64,000 bases of DNA, taken from NCBI GenBank assembly GCA_014843695.1, contig CM026387.1, positions 66,119,416 through 66,183,415 on the forward strand, written 5' to 3'. Below are positions 39,955 to 51,200 of this stretch, in pieces (within the stretch, counting starts at the first letter, position 1; every line of letters starts with the position of its first letter). This stretch comes from Archivesica marissinica. Its lineage: Eukaryota; Mollusca; Bivalvia; Venerida; Vesicomyidae. The translations under genes and the position numbers were made by a program. The notes beneath the pieces are model-generated. The model searched no databases. It was not told where the DNA came from and worked only from the letters and a program-made list of their open reading frames with translations.

Positions 39955-40302
39955 ATTTTGAGCCTTATTACACCCCAAGACAATCAGTAAGGTGTATTCG
40001 TACGCCTTAGTAAATAATCCCTGACAACCAAGCAACTACACGCAAATAAACGACACAATACTTGTAATCACTATAGTTCGCTAGTGCATATTTTGCATTT
40101 TAATGATCTAAGCAGTTGATTTTGAACAAATAAAGCATGCACACAAATTATATGTCGAACTTGTCAAATGCAACCTGTCATGCGACAATTCAGAATCCTT
40201 TCAGATTGCATTACACGTGTGTACATACACGCACATATTTGATGGCTGTATTACAATGGATACAAGCAAGTTTATGTGATAAAAATAAATATTTTATATT
40301 TA
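39955..40302. repeat. Dispersed repeat, paralogue of 57705-58310
   Basis: GAGCCTTATTACA, TCGTACGCC(T/G)TAGTAAATA, ATCAGAATCCTT-type blocks occur in the same order at 57705-57960 and resume after SINE-D at 58260. The two copies have taken different SINEs: SINE-C follows here, SINE-D interrupts the other. Confidence 0.75.
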
Positions 40303-40533
40303 AGTTTAAACTTTATTTATTTTACAACGATTGCGAAGCAAGTTCTAACAAATTATACGTTTTAATCACTCTCGTTGGCGCGGATGAAAGCGTAACTGTG
40401 GTCATTCGTGTGGGAGGAAACCGGAGTACCCGGAGTACCCGGAGAAAACCCACCTGTCCGAACTGGTAACCACCGTATCATCTCACATACTTCCCGGTCC
40501 GAGGATCGAACCCGGGTTGCATTGGTGAGAAGC
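40303..40533 (-). mobile_element. SINE-C copy 4
   Basis: Tail CTTTATTTATTTTACAACGA, body GGAGGAAACCGGAGTACC with a duplicated CGGAGTACC, B box GGATCGAACCCGGGTTGCAT. The head stops at GAGAAGCGA. Confidence 0.9.
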
Positions 40534-40751
40534 GATATAAAACACTTTATAGGTAAAGGAAAGTATCACCAAGTGTGTTTTCTTTGACCTAAGATTATGG
40601 CATAACGTCTGAATGGGAGAAGTTTTACAGTAACCCACAATCACACTTGGCAATGGATATGATAATACATATAATCCTTGCCATCAGCCAAGACCAGGAA
40701 TGTTACAAAAGATCAATAAAATACGATTAGAATATCTATTTATATTTCAGA

Positions 40752-40949
40752 TTATAATTTCCTCGATTGCGGTTCCGTTTTATCTGGAAGATAATTGGCA
40801 GTTTGAATGTTAGCGACGTCGTCAAGAATGACAATATGATCGTGATCTGAATTCGTACACAGAAGCACGAATCCTGTATAACCAATGACTATACTTGTAT
40901 GCATGTTGTTATCCGGTTCCCATGTGCCAATATTTCTCAGTTTCAGTAA
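40752..40949 (-). pseudogene. C-terminal coding fragment interrupted by SINE-C
   Basis: The minus strand has a protein-like open frame ending LPDKTEPQSRKL-stop. It includes NIGTWEPDNNMHTSIVIGYT and GFVLLCTNSDHDHIVILDDV. Upstream, SINE-C copy 5 (40964-41145) is inserted. On the far side the frame resumes as FGLLCNPSLL across the duplicated target site and then meets a TGA. The composition looks like a real domain, possibly beta-propeller or F-box-associated, but no family is established. It is likely a dead gene fragment. Confidence 0.4.
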
Positions 40950-40963
40950 AGACGGATTGCATA

Positions 40964-41145
40964 CGAAGACCATATGTGAGATGGTACGGTGGTCACCAGA
41001 TCGGACAGGTTGGTTTTCTCCGGGTACTCCGGTTTCCTCCCACACGAATGACCACATTTACGCTTTCATCCGAGCCAATGAGAGTGATTAATATAAGTTG
41101 TTAAAACTTGCTTCGCAATCGTTGTAAAATAAATAAAGTTTAAAC
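40964..41145 (+). mobile_element. SINE-C copy 5, 5' truncated, with 14-bp target duplication
   Basis: The body begins at CGAAGACCATATGTGAGATG and the tail ends AAATAAATAAAGTTTAAAC. The direct repeat AGACGGATTGCATA flanks it at 40950-40963 and 41146-41159, so this is a recognisable insertion into pre-existing sequence. Confidence 0.93.
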
Positions 41146-41361
41146 AGACGGATTGCATAATAAACCAAATCTCCATCTCGATCACATACTCAAAGATAAA
41201 CTATACTGACACCAAAAAGAAACTGTGCACTTGCCTTAGAAGTAAAATATATATCCATTTAGAAAAAAATTATAAGCATATTTGGTATCAATTTGGCTTT
41301 AATATTGGGTATATTAGTGCAATGTGTGAAGGATTATTTTCTTCAATCATGATAGTAAATT

Positions 41362-41578
41362 CCAGACGGATCTGTAGTCCAGTGGTAACACGCTGGACTG
41401 GTAATCCAGGGATCGCAGGTTCGATCCCCCGTCTGACCCTAATAAAATTAACAGTCTTTCAGATGGGACTTTAAACCGAGGTCTCGTGTCGGTACTGCAC
41501 ACAGTGCACGTAAAAGAACCAGAGGAGACACTGGAATGGGTCTCTGTCTGTACCATTGCACTATCCTCCAACAACAAT
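41362..41578 (+). mobile_element. SINE-D copy 5 with a foldable tRNA-Thr-like head
   Basis: 41363-41435 is 73 nt with a 7-bp acceptor stem (CAGACGG/CCGTCTG), an anticodon arm CTGGA/TCCAG around CTGGTAA (anticodon GGT, Thr), and a T arm with GGTTCGATCC. The body ATTAACAGTCTTTCAGATGG follows directly with no CCA or terminator, so it is a SINE head rather than a tRNA gene. Confidence 0.88.
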
Positions 41579-41696
41579 TGTTCATTTTCAGATCTATTCA
41601 TGTACTCTGTGGATGGAAATCTAATAATTCTCTATCTTAATAATAATAGTATTTTGCAACATATCAAGCCATAAAAGCCTCGTACAATAGCTGTTA

Positions 41697-41885
41697 CCGT
41701 AAACCGAGGTGTCGTGTCGGTGCTGTACACCGTACACGTAAAAGAACCAGAGGAGACACTGGAATGTGTCTCTGTCTGTACCATTGCACTATCCACCAAC
41801 AATCTAAAATGACTAATCTCTTCAGGAGGCGTCGCGCATAATTTATGGGCAACCGGTAGCGACGATAAATAAACGCGAAACACAC
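41697..41885 (+). mobile_element. SINE-D copy 6, head missing
   Basis: CCGAGGTGTCGTGTCGGTGC to the tail AGCGACGATAAATAAACGCG. There is a small insertion (ATAATTT) inside the CGCGCATA motif. Confidence 0.88.
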
Positions 41886-41965
41886 AGTATATTCCATAAT
41901 TCTAAAATCTGTTACGAACAATGAACGTTCAAGATAAATGTGCACAGTTTTTGTGTGGTTTTAGT

Positions 41966-42478
41966 ATACATATGTAAGCATCCTTTCATCTTTTTAAAAT
42001 AATGGACTTGATGGTAATGCTTTTGATATTATTGTCATGGTATGTGTTGTATGATGCGAACGCAAGCATTTGTGGTATCTAGCTGCAATATCAAGCTTAG
42101 TCCGAATGCCAGTTGTTCGTGTATCGTCATACATACCCAAGATACATTATTGGACCTTCTCCAGATGTGTTATAACTTGTAGCCCAACCCATTTGCTTTT
42201 TTCCCTCGACAAAACAAATGTATCGTATATTGCATTCATATAATTACATATTAATCTCTGATTTGTTCTTAGTATTGTATGTATATATATAATGTATTGT
42301 ATGAAAAAATGCAATAAAATATTATTTAAAAAAAGAGAATATGTGTTGAGGTTAAACTTGTTCTAGTGTTCATATAGGTACCTCTAGTATAGGTAGCTCT
42401 ACTGGGGTTAATATCACATACAATAAGTTGATATATCAAAACACATGTTTCACTATCATTACTTATATGGGTTAGGTC
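41966..42478. other. Non-coding spacer
   Basis: No gene recognised. It shares the motif GCCCAACCCATTTGCTT with 34240, perhaps an old duplicate. Confidence 0.35.
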
Positions 42479-42575
42479 GGGGGCCTCCATGGATGAGTGG
42501 TTAACTTCGATGGTCTCCAGTTATTTGCCACGCAATGCTGTAGGTTCGAATCCCACTGATGGTTTCGAATTATTT
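42479..42575 (+). mobile_element. SINE-E copy 3, head only
   Basis: GGCCTCCATGGATGAGTGGT, B box AGGTTCGAATCCCACTGATG, then TCGAATTATTTCAT. Truncated. Confidence 0.75.
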
Positions 42576-42821
42576 CATTATTTATAAACGTACTACTATT
42601 GGACCAAAGGGCACACACACTTATTGTGGCTCGTGCCTGTTTTTCAAACTGATCTTGTATTGGGATGAAATTCTGGTTTCTACCGATAAGTAGTTCTCCG
42701 AGTGAAGAACCTAGGTTATATTGTACTGCGGTGATCCTCGTGATGCTTGTGTAATATGAGGTCATGTGGATATACATGTTAAATGCTGCTTGACCTCATT
42801 CACTCATCCATTCGATACGCA

Positions 42822-44528
42822 CACTCTCCATCTCGATCACAGACTCACTCACGACAGCCATCCACTCTACACTCTACATCTCGATCACAGACTCACTCAC
42901 GACAGCCATCCACTCTACACTCTACATCTCGATCACAGACTCACTCACGACAGCCATCCACTCTACACTCTACATCTCGATCACAGACTCACTCACGACA
43001 GCCATCCACTCTACACTCTACATCTCGATCACAGACTCACTCCAGCCATTCACTCTACATCTCGATCACAGACTCACTACAGCCATCCACTCTCCATCTC
43101 GATCACAGACTCACTCCAGCCATTCACTCTACATCTCGATCACAGACTCACTACAGCCATCCACTCTCCATCTCGATCACAGACTCACTCCAGCAATCCA
43201 CTCTCCATCTCGATCACAGACTCACTCCAGCAATCCACTCTCCATCTCGATCACAGACTCACTCCAGCAATCCACTCTCCATCTCGATCACAGACTCACT
43301 CCAGCAATCCACTCTCCATCTCGATCACAGACTCACTCCAGCATTCACTCTCCATCTCGATCACAGACTCACTCCAGCAATCCACTCTCCATCTCGATCA
43401 CAGACTCACGACAACCATTCACTCTCCATCTCGATCACAGACTCACTCCAGCCATTCACTCTACATCTCGATCACAGACTCACTCCAGCCATTCACTCTA
43501 CATCTCGATCACAGACTCACTCCAGCCATTCACTCTACATCTCGATCACAGACTCACTCCAGCCATTCACTCTACATCTCGATCACAGACTCACTCCAGC
43601 CATTCACTCTCCATCTCGATCACAGACTCACGACAACCATTCACTCTACATCTCGATCACAGACTCACTCCAGCCATTCACTCTACATCTCGATCACAGA
43701 CTCACTCCAGCCATTCACTCTACATCTCGATCACAGACTCACTCCAGCCATTCACTCTACATCTCGATCACAGACTCACTCCAGCCATTCACTCTACATC
43801 TCGATCACAGACTCACTCCAGCCATTCACTCTACATCTCGATCACAGACTCACTCCAGCCATTCACTCTCCATCTCGATCACAGACTCACTACAGCCATT
43901 CACTCTACATCTCGATCACAGACTCACTACAGCATTCACTCTCCATCTCGATCACAGACTCACTACAGCCATCCACTCTCCATCTCGATAACAGACTCAC
44001 TACAGCATTCACTCTCCATCTCGATCACAGACTCACTACAGCCATCCACTCTCCATCTCGATAACAGACTCACTACAGCATTCCACTCTCCATCTCGATC
44101 ACAGACTCACTCCAGCCATTCACTCTACATCTCGATCACAGACTCACTACAGCCATTCACTCTACATCTCGATCACAGACTCACTCCAGCCATTCACTCT
44201 ACATCTCGATCACAGACTCACTCCAGCCATTCACTCTCCATCTCGATCACAGACTCACTACAGCCATTCACTCTACATCTCGATCACAGACTCACTCCAA
44301 ACATTCACTCTACATCTCGATCACAGACTCACTACAGCCATCCACTCTCCATCTCGATAACAGACTCACTCCAGCATTCACTCTCCATCTCGATCACAGA
44401 CTCACTCCAGCCATTCACTCTACATCTCGATCACAGACTCACTACAGCCATCCACTCTCCATCTCGATAACAGACTCACTACAGCATTCACTCTCCATCT
44501 CGATCACAGACTCACTACAACCATTCAC
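42822..44528 (+). repeat. 1.7-kb array, 37-bp (and early 48-bp) units
   Basis: The unit is TCTACATCTCGATCACAGAC, TCACTCCAGCCATTCAC. The first four copies are 48 bp with an extra CACTCTACACT. Subtypes (CGACAACC, GATAACAG, AGCATTC) recur in blocks. The 400-residue open frames are repeat artefacts that swap frame at each unit. Confidence 0.97.
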
Positions 44529-44543
44529 TTTCAGAAATAATGG

Positions 44544-44690
44544 ACCTCCGTGGCCGACTTGTTAATGTTGTTGATTTCAAATCACTTGGCCTTCATCGCC
44601 GTAGCTTCGAATCTCATTGTGGAAGAAGCTATCCAGCTGACTTGCAGAGTGGTCTACCCGGATGCCCGTCCGTGTCCGCCCGAACTTGAT
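44544..44690 (+). mobile_element. SINE-E copy 4, degraded, fused to a PB2 fragment
   Basis: GACCTCCGTGGCCGACTTGT and GTAGCTTCGAATCTC are the SINE head. The body runs to CCGTCCGTGTCCG, where PB2 sequence begins. Confidence 0.65.
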
Positions 44691-44775
44691 GCGACGGCTC
44701 GTCATGAGCCGGTCCATCTGGATATACACCTTTTGTAAGCCTATTTAGAAGTCTGTAGTGTTGAAAGGATTAAGT
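44690..44775 (-). mobile_element. Fragment of piggyBac-like MITE PB2
   Basis: Reversed PB2 left half: GACGGCTCGTCATGAGCCGG, TTTTGTAAGCCTATTTAGA, then GTGTTGAAAGGATTA as the degraded terminus. Confidence 0.75.
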
Positions 44776-44829
44776 ATTTCCTGTGATAAATGCAATAAAA
44801 TATAAACCAAACTGGCTCTTTCACTTTTA

Positions 44830-45125
44830 ACAGACGGATCTGTAATCCAGTGGTAACACGCTGGACTGGTAATCCAGGGATCGCAGGTTCGATCCCCCCG
44901 TTCTGACCCTAATACAATTAACAGTCTTTCAGATGGCACGTTAAACCGAGGTCTCGAGTCGGTGCTTTACATCATGAACGTAAAAGAACAAGAGGGATAT
45001 TCTGGAATGGGTCTCTGTCTGTATCATTGCACTATCCTCCAACATCTAAAATGACTAATCTCTTCAGGAGGCGTCGCTCATATGGGCAACCGGTAGCGAC
45101 GATAAATAAACGTAAACCACACATT
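44830..45125 (+). mobile_element. SINE-D copy 7, near full length
   Basis: Head CAGACGGATCTGTAATCCAG with one extra C and T in the 3' acceptor arm, a complete body, and tail AAATAAACGTAAACCACACA. Confidence 0.93.
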
Positions 45126-45127
45126 CT

Positions 45128-45876
45128 TTCACTTTCTCAGTCACTCACTCGCTCTCAGTGCATGTAGGTACTCGCTATCAGTGCATGTACATTCTTTCAC
45201 TTTCTCAGTCACTCACTCGCTCGCTATCAGTGCATGTAGGTACTCACTATCAGTGCATGTAGGTAGTCGCTATCAGTGCATGTAGGTACTCGCTGTCAGT
45301 GCATGTAGGTACTCGCTGTCAGTGCATGTAGGTACTCGCTATCAGTGCATGTAGGTACTCGCTCTCAGTGCATGTAGGTACTCGCTGTCAGTGCATGTAG
45401 GTACTCGCTGTCAGTGCATGTAGGTACTCGCTATCAGTGCATGTAGGTACTCGCTGTCAGTGCATGTAGGTACTCGCTGTCAGTGCATGTAGGTACTCGC
45501 TATCAGTGCATGTAGGTACTCGCTATCAGTGCATGTAGGTACTCGCTATCAGTGCATGTAGGTACTCGCTATCAGTGCATGTAGGTACTCGCTGTCAGTG
45601 CATGTAGGTACTCGCTATCAGTGCATGTAGGTACTCGCTATCAGTGCATGTAGGTACTCGCTGTCAGTGCATGTAGGTACTCGCTGTCAGTGCATGTAGG
45701 TACTCGCTATCAGTGCATGTAGGTACTCGCTATCAGTGCATGTAGGTACTCGCTATCAGTGCATGTAGGTACTCGCTATCAGTGCATGTAGGTACTCGCT
45801 GTCAGTACATGTAGGTACTCGCTATCAGTGCATGTAGGTACTCGCTATCAGTGCATGTAGGTACTCGCTGTCAGGA
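45128..45876 (+). repeat. 23-bp array (~31 copies)
   Basis: The unit is CTATCAGTGCATGTAGGTAC, TCG; A/G variation gives CTATCAG and CTGTCAG types in mixed order. It starts immediately after SINE-D copy 7, whose CATTCTTTCACTTTCTCAG flank is repeated once within the array start. Confidence 0.97.
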
Positions 45877-46555
45877 ATAACGCAATCGTATGCTTTCTGT
45901 TTCAATATTTTATTTCTCGGTACATTACATGGTAACCAGAACTAGCACTCGTTGCGTATAGGATACTGTTGGACATATTCTATGAAAAAGTCTTATTAAC
46001 AATTATTCTCTCAAGAACTATTTATATCCAGAACTGAAAATTGGTGGCTACTGTATCGGGACATTCTTGCAATAATCAATAAAATAAAAAAAATTAAATT
46101 GGAAGTTAGTAAAATTAAATTTGCTTAGTTTAATCTACACTATATAAAAATACCTCTAAATTGTATAGAATAAACGTTTCATAATTCAGAATTCAGAAAC
46201 CGGCATATTATTGGGGACATTATATGTTTTTAACTCGAAATATATATTCTGACTTTTGTTGAAATAATGTGCAATGTCAGTCCTTCCCCAGTTGCTGCAT
46301 ATCTCAATGTGTATGGTATTTGTACCATGTGTGTTCCGTCAAAGCACGCATCTCTTCAACATATATATATACCGCCCATGTTGCTCAAAAATAAACAGTA
46401 CTGTGTTTGCTAGGCAGGTGTTTTGTGCTGGCTGTGAACACCAATGTTGAATCACATAGATTACAAATCGCTTTCGGCTTCGGCCTACCAGGCTGTATAA
46501 CTGAACACAATGTAGGCCTAACCACAAATACACATATTCGCTTTCAGCCATATCA
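45877..46555. other. Non-coding spacer, nothing recognised
   Basis: AT-rich, no supported feature. Confidence 0.4.
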
Positions 46556-46559
46556 GGAT

Positions 46560-46860
46560 TTAAAACACTGTCGTGACGTCATACCTTTATACTTGCAGTC
46601 CATTATTATTAATATTGGACTGCTGTCAAAATGCCATATTATATTAAATCCTATGCGTAAAATTAATGTACGAAATTAACAATTTTAATTAGCAGGATCG
46701 TGTTATATAAGTGTGTGTTTTAAGTAAGATATAAGCCTCAAACCGATCCAATATGTAAACTAGTGGTACTGTCCTCGGCGTTCGCTCCTCACACAGTCCA
46801 CTATTTTACATATTGGATAGTTTTCGGCTTATATCCTATACATACACATAATTCGCTTTC
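46560..46860 (+). mobile_element. Dispersed element X, unexpanded copy
   Basis: Begins TAAAACACTGTCGTGACGTC, continues ATTATTAATATTGGACTGCT, has a single GTTATATAAGTGTGTGTTTT, then GATATAAGCCTC, CGATCCAATATGTAAA and the inverse GATAGTTTTCGGCTTATATC. The right part is a hairpin around the CACACAGTCC region. Other copies: 54768-55690 and 60284-60545 (reverse). Confidence 0.8.
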
Positions 46861-47082
46861 GGCCTTATCGGCATATCTATCTGAATACAATGTAACCACA
46901 CTGTATATATCACTACCTAAGATCATTTAGATGTCAATGCTTGTATTTGTATAAGTTATATCTAGAAGTAATTATTAATCAGTTCAAACATGATCTTAAC
47001 ACAGTTTTTATATGTGCACATTAGGCACATCGTGTCACCGTTTATTTAATTTATATTTAATTGCATTATTTTATTTATTTGT
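46861..47082. other. Non-coding spacer
   Basis: Nothing recognised. Confidence 0.4.
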
Positions 47083-47165
47083 TCTTTATTTATTTTACAA
47101 CGATTGCGAAGCAAGTTTTAGCAACTTATATTAATCACTCTCGTTGGCGCGGATGAAAGCGTATA
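47083..47165 (-). mobile_element. SINE-C copy 6, tail only
   Basis: CTTTATTTATTTTACAACGA, TTGCGAAGCAAGTTTTAGCA, then TCGTTGGCGCGGATGAAAGC; the rest is missing. Confidence 0.88.
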
Positions 47166-47666
47166 TGTGCATTATTTTAGTATAGTTATATAATTCAACG
47201 GTTAGCAAGCTTGGTTTTATAATGGTTGATATAATATATTGTGATGTAATATCTGTCTCTTCGTACTCTAATCTGAGTGGTTATGTACAGCGTTGTGCTG
47301 GCGCCTATATGTGTGTATTTATTTATGTGTACATCGATGACACAAAAATAAAGATAATAAATCAAAAATATGCAGCGATTATCTTGTGTATTGTAGACTA
47401 AACAAAGCAAAGCACTGATTTGTTTTTGAATTAACAATAGTATTAACAATAGTCCAATTAGGTTGTGAAATTAAAATGTATATTTGTATATGTTATATTG
47501 TTTGAAATAAACAATGTTAAGCTATACAATTCGATTTGTTTTTCAAGTGTTGTGCACATACATGTACCATTACCAATGCTATGTTAACAACATATAACAG
47601 ACAAGTTTTAGAGGTTCATATTTAGCAGCCTACGGTTCTATAGAATGTATGCTTAAGACGATGTAA
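47166..47666. other. Non-coding; possible 3' UTR end of the cystine-knot gene
   Basis: A reversed AATAAA-type motif lies near 47318. No other feature was seen. Confidence 0.3.
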
Positions 47667-47925
47667 TAGGACCAGTCTGGACCATGGTCAGCTATGCTGA
47701 GGATTGAGTGTTGGGATGTAATACGTAACATAGGACCAGTCTGGACCATGGTCAGCTATACCCAGGATTGAGAGTTGGTATGTAATACGTAACATAGGAC
47801 CAGTCTGGACCATGGTTAGCTATGTCCAGGATTGAGAGTTGGTATGTAATACGTAACATAGGACCAGTCTGGACCATGGTCAGCTATACTCAGGATTGAG
47901 AGTTGGGATGTAATACGTAGATATA
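47667..47925 (+). repeat. 64-bp array (four copies)
   Basis: GGACCAGTCTGGACCATGGT, CAGCTATACCCAGGATTGAG, AGTTGGTATGTAATACGTAA, CATA at 47669, 47733, 47797 and 47861. It lies 200 bp beyond the stop of the minus-strand peptide gene. Confidence 0.95.
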
Positions 47926-48128
47926 TGTCTGATTTTAAGGATGATGTTTCAATGCACAGTGTGACAATGCACAGTGTGACAATGTAGTATGAACTTTCGA
48001 AATGATTAGTGAATTAATGCAAGTACATTTAGAATGCATACATATATGAATCCCTAGGATATTGAATTAGTTTTACAGCACGTGTCAACCTATTGAGGTA
48101 GACATGAAACGTGCACTGGGTCTTATAG

Positions 48129-48264
48129 TTATCCTAGTCTTGCGCGACATCTACAGTGGGTATTCCATAAGTTACAGACACAGTTTAATCCACGGCAACA
48201 CTTGGTAAACTTGAGACTTGAGTCCGGTACACACACCATGCCATATCGCATACAAACACGGTGT
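48129..48264 (-). CDS. Mature-peptide exon (intact, eight cysteines)
   Basis: Acceptor (minus) TTATTTTCTTTCAG, stop TAA at 48129-48131. The first base completes an Arg codon. 44 codons follow. Cysteines sit at exon residues 4, 11, 22, 23, 28, 30, 37 and 39. Key stretches are CMRYGMVC, KCCRGLNCVCNLW and HCRCRARLG. The CVCNLW...CRC ending is the most family-like part. A 136-nt exon with one phase base, 44 sense codons and a stop is exactly consistent. Confidence 0.78.
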
Positions 48265-51200
48265 CTGAAAGAAAATAATAACAAGTTATTATATACAATA
48301 GATGGCATTATCTGTCACCAACCTGGATATAAACATGGTAGACAAAACAAATACAACTAACACATTCTATGGTTTCATTGAAATCTTATACTTATATCCG
48401 GGTGTGTTGCGCTTTAAAGGGGTAATGGACAACACAGGACAATGTTAGATAATCAGTGTTCATGACAATAATCCAATCAGTTATAGACATTGGTTCCTTC
48501 ACCGGGAACCAGAAAAAACATGCCACGAAGAATTGGGGCTCCAAAACGGAAATCCCCATAAATCGGCCGCTGGTGCTGACTGTACTATCTATATATGAAA
48601 GAATGTACATATGAAATAGCACGGACATATACCATATTGTTCAATAATTCCATTGACAGTCGACTTGTTCCATCGGATATGTTTTAGACAAATGTAGTTC
48701 CTATTTAAAAAAATAAGACGGACATCACAACGCCAGTAAATATAGACATAGTAATGGATTCAGTGCCCAGAGATCGTGTGCACGACAGCTGCTTGTTTGT
48801 TTCCTACCCGATGTTAGCAAACCTTTTTGCGGACGTGATCTAAACTGCAATGAGATCTTTAGTTGGTATAGCAAAACTTACCGGATGAATTGAGTATTCT
48901 AAACGAATGGGAGCAGAAATGGAAGACGGCCATTGCTGGATTTCGTATTATTCACCATCATAATACAGTTCATACAAATCATTGCTATTACATGTAGGGT
49001 AGCCATTTGACCTAAGTTGAGCTTAAACAGCAATACACACAACACAACATTTATCCAGTGTTAGTTATGTCACTGATTTTAAGATCGACTGAATACAAGA
49101 GAGGTGTGGTGACACATTATGTAGACAAGATCACTGCTATAGGAGGCAGGAAGCCTGGTTTCTCGAGAGAAACACACCCCCGGTAATCACGGCACCATGC
49201 AGTCGTTATGACATGCATCGTAGGATCTACACTGGAGAATTGCGTATCATCAAGCCCGGAGAGCGTGCAGATGCAATCCGCCATATTTGTTACAACTAAT
49301 TAAAACATGACTCTAGGCAGGGCGTCGTACATTTTGCTGATCTTAAATGGCTTCATTAAAAGGTATAATGCAAGCTAGCCGCCTCACTATTTTCTATGAA
49401 AGAATGAATGGTCATGTAGACACATATCCAACACATTACCAGACCTAGCTCTAGACAGTCAATATTGTATCACTATTTAGCTTACAATTCCAGTAAAACT
49501 GTTTATTACTATAAACTATCTTAGAACCGTGGTTATATGGAGCTTCAATTTGTCTCATGTGATGTTCACACAGGCTGAATTTCCACATCATGCACAGTCT
49601 ACATTCGTTATGTCGAATTCCATCGGACCGAACAAAATACTTCGACATTTACTTAACGAAATTCGATATAAACAGATCCAGTTATATGTAAAATGATAGT
49701 GTTTGAAACGGGACTTTGACCCGATTTCGAGATAACCGGCGAATTCGACATAACCAACTTTTGACATAACGGATGTAGACTGTATGTTAACACACAATTT
49801 CCAATCGCATACAATCACCTTCTCTGAAAGACAAGAATTAACACAATTCATTATTATAGTGCATGACGTGGTTCTGCAGTGGACGCACACTGCTCAATTA
49901 CATACATGTATCGCGTCTAGAATAATGTCCTCACGTGACATAAAATTAATGGTAAATGTCCATGCCTTGCTACTTCACGTCATCCATCCTCTCTCAGACT
50001 GTTCACTCCGGTCTGCGGATATGTATTCCGCAATGGAAGGCATTGTATAATGAAAGAAAATTTACAATATGTGACGCCAAGGCACACGTTCATACGTGTA
50101 CACTGTCTGATTGACACACATAACATTAGTAATTACACAGAGCTGTAAAGGACACACTTTGTGTGAATATTTGCCCATATAAGCACCATTTAAGAGAACT
50201 GTGGATATAATATTGGAGAGGAATTAATATAAGTTTTCTGAAAACTTGTTTTCCAATCCAAACCATTCACAATTTATGTAATTTGTAACATTTGTTGTGT
50301 TATACATGTAAATGTATTGGAATAAATACTGTTTAAACCAATATTGAAACACGATGAACATCTCTTCAAATCAAGCTGTCATTTGAATTTGTAAAATAAC
50401 TTGAAATATTGTTCAAAAAGGCTGCCATTTTGAATATTTTAGGTAGTCGTCATGTCCACATAAAATTAATTACGATTGTGCCCTTAGGCAAGGAACTTAA
50501 ATTCCACGTTGCCTCTTCTCTCTCCCTCGTGGCGATGGATTCCACCAGTAATAAGATCTCGAGAGTGATTAATATAAGTTGTAAGAACTTGTTTCGCAAT
50601 CGAGCTAAACTAAATTGGTATAAACTAAACTGAATAATTATGTTGATACAATTAGTATGGCTACTGTTTTTGAAAAGGTCACGTGACTTGATTAATTCAA
50701 GATGGCGGTCTCCAAAATTTTATTTTTCATATAAGCACTCTGTCATAACTTTTTATTTGCTGTGTGAGGTTCAACATTCTTTGTGTGTTAGCGGGCTTTA
50801 ATATCGTATCATGAAGCCTGTTAGTTTATACACATTTCGTATCATGAAGCCTGTTAGTTTATACACATTTCGTATCATGAAGCCTGTTAGTTTATACACA
50901 TTTCGTATCATGAAGCCTGTTAGTTTATACACATTTCGTATCATGAAGCCTGTTAGTTTATACACATTTCGTATCATGAAGCCTGTTAGTTTATACACAT
51001 TTCGTATCATGAAGCCTGTTAGTTTATACACATTTCTTTTAGCTCGATTGCGAAACAAGTTATTTCAACTTATATTAATCACTCTCGAGACCTCATTCCT
51101 GATGGAATACATCGCCACGATGGAGAGAGAAGAGGCAACGTGGAATTTAAACGGCACAATCGTAACGGCTCCAGCGAGGCTCGAACTCCGGACATTTAGC

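Noticed and set aside
41363..41435. Functional tRNA-Thr gene
   Set aside because: It is followed directly by SINE-D body sequence shared by other copies and has no Pol III terminator after the acceptor stem, so it is a SINE head.
42766..44064. Plus-strand open frames of 400-432 codons
   Set aside because: They arise from the 37-bp array, where each unit changes frame and the same peptide words appear in rotating order in two frames.
46407..46679. 90-codon plus-strand frame
   Set aside because: Much of it lies in element X, which is repeated at 54768 and 60284; no coding signal is conserved among the copies.
48390..48588. Further mature-peptide exon of the cystine-knot gene
   Set aside because: It has no cystine pattern in any frame, a weak acceptor and no similarity to the intact exon; kept only as a doubtful feature.
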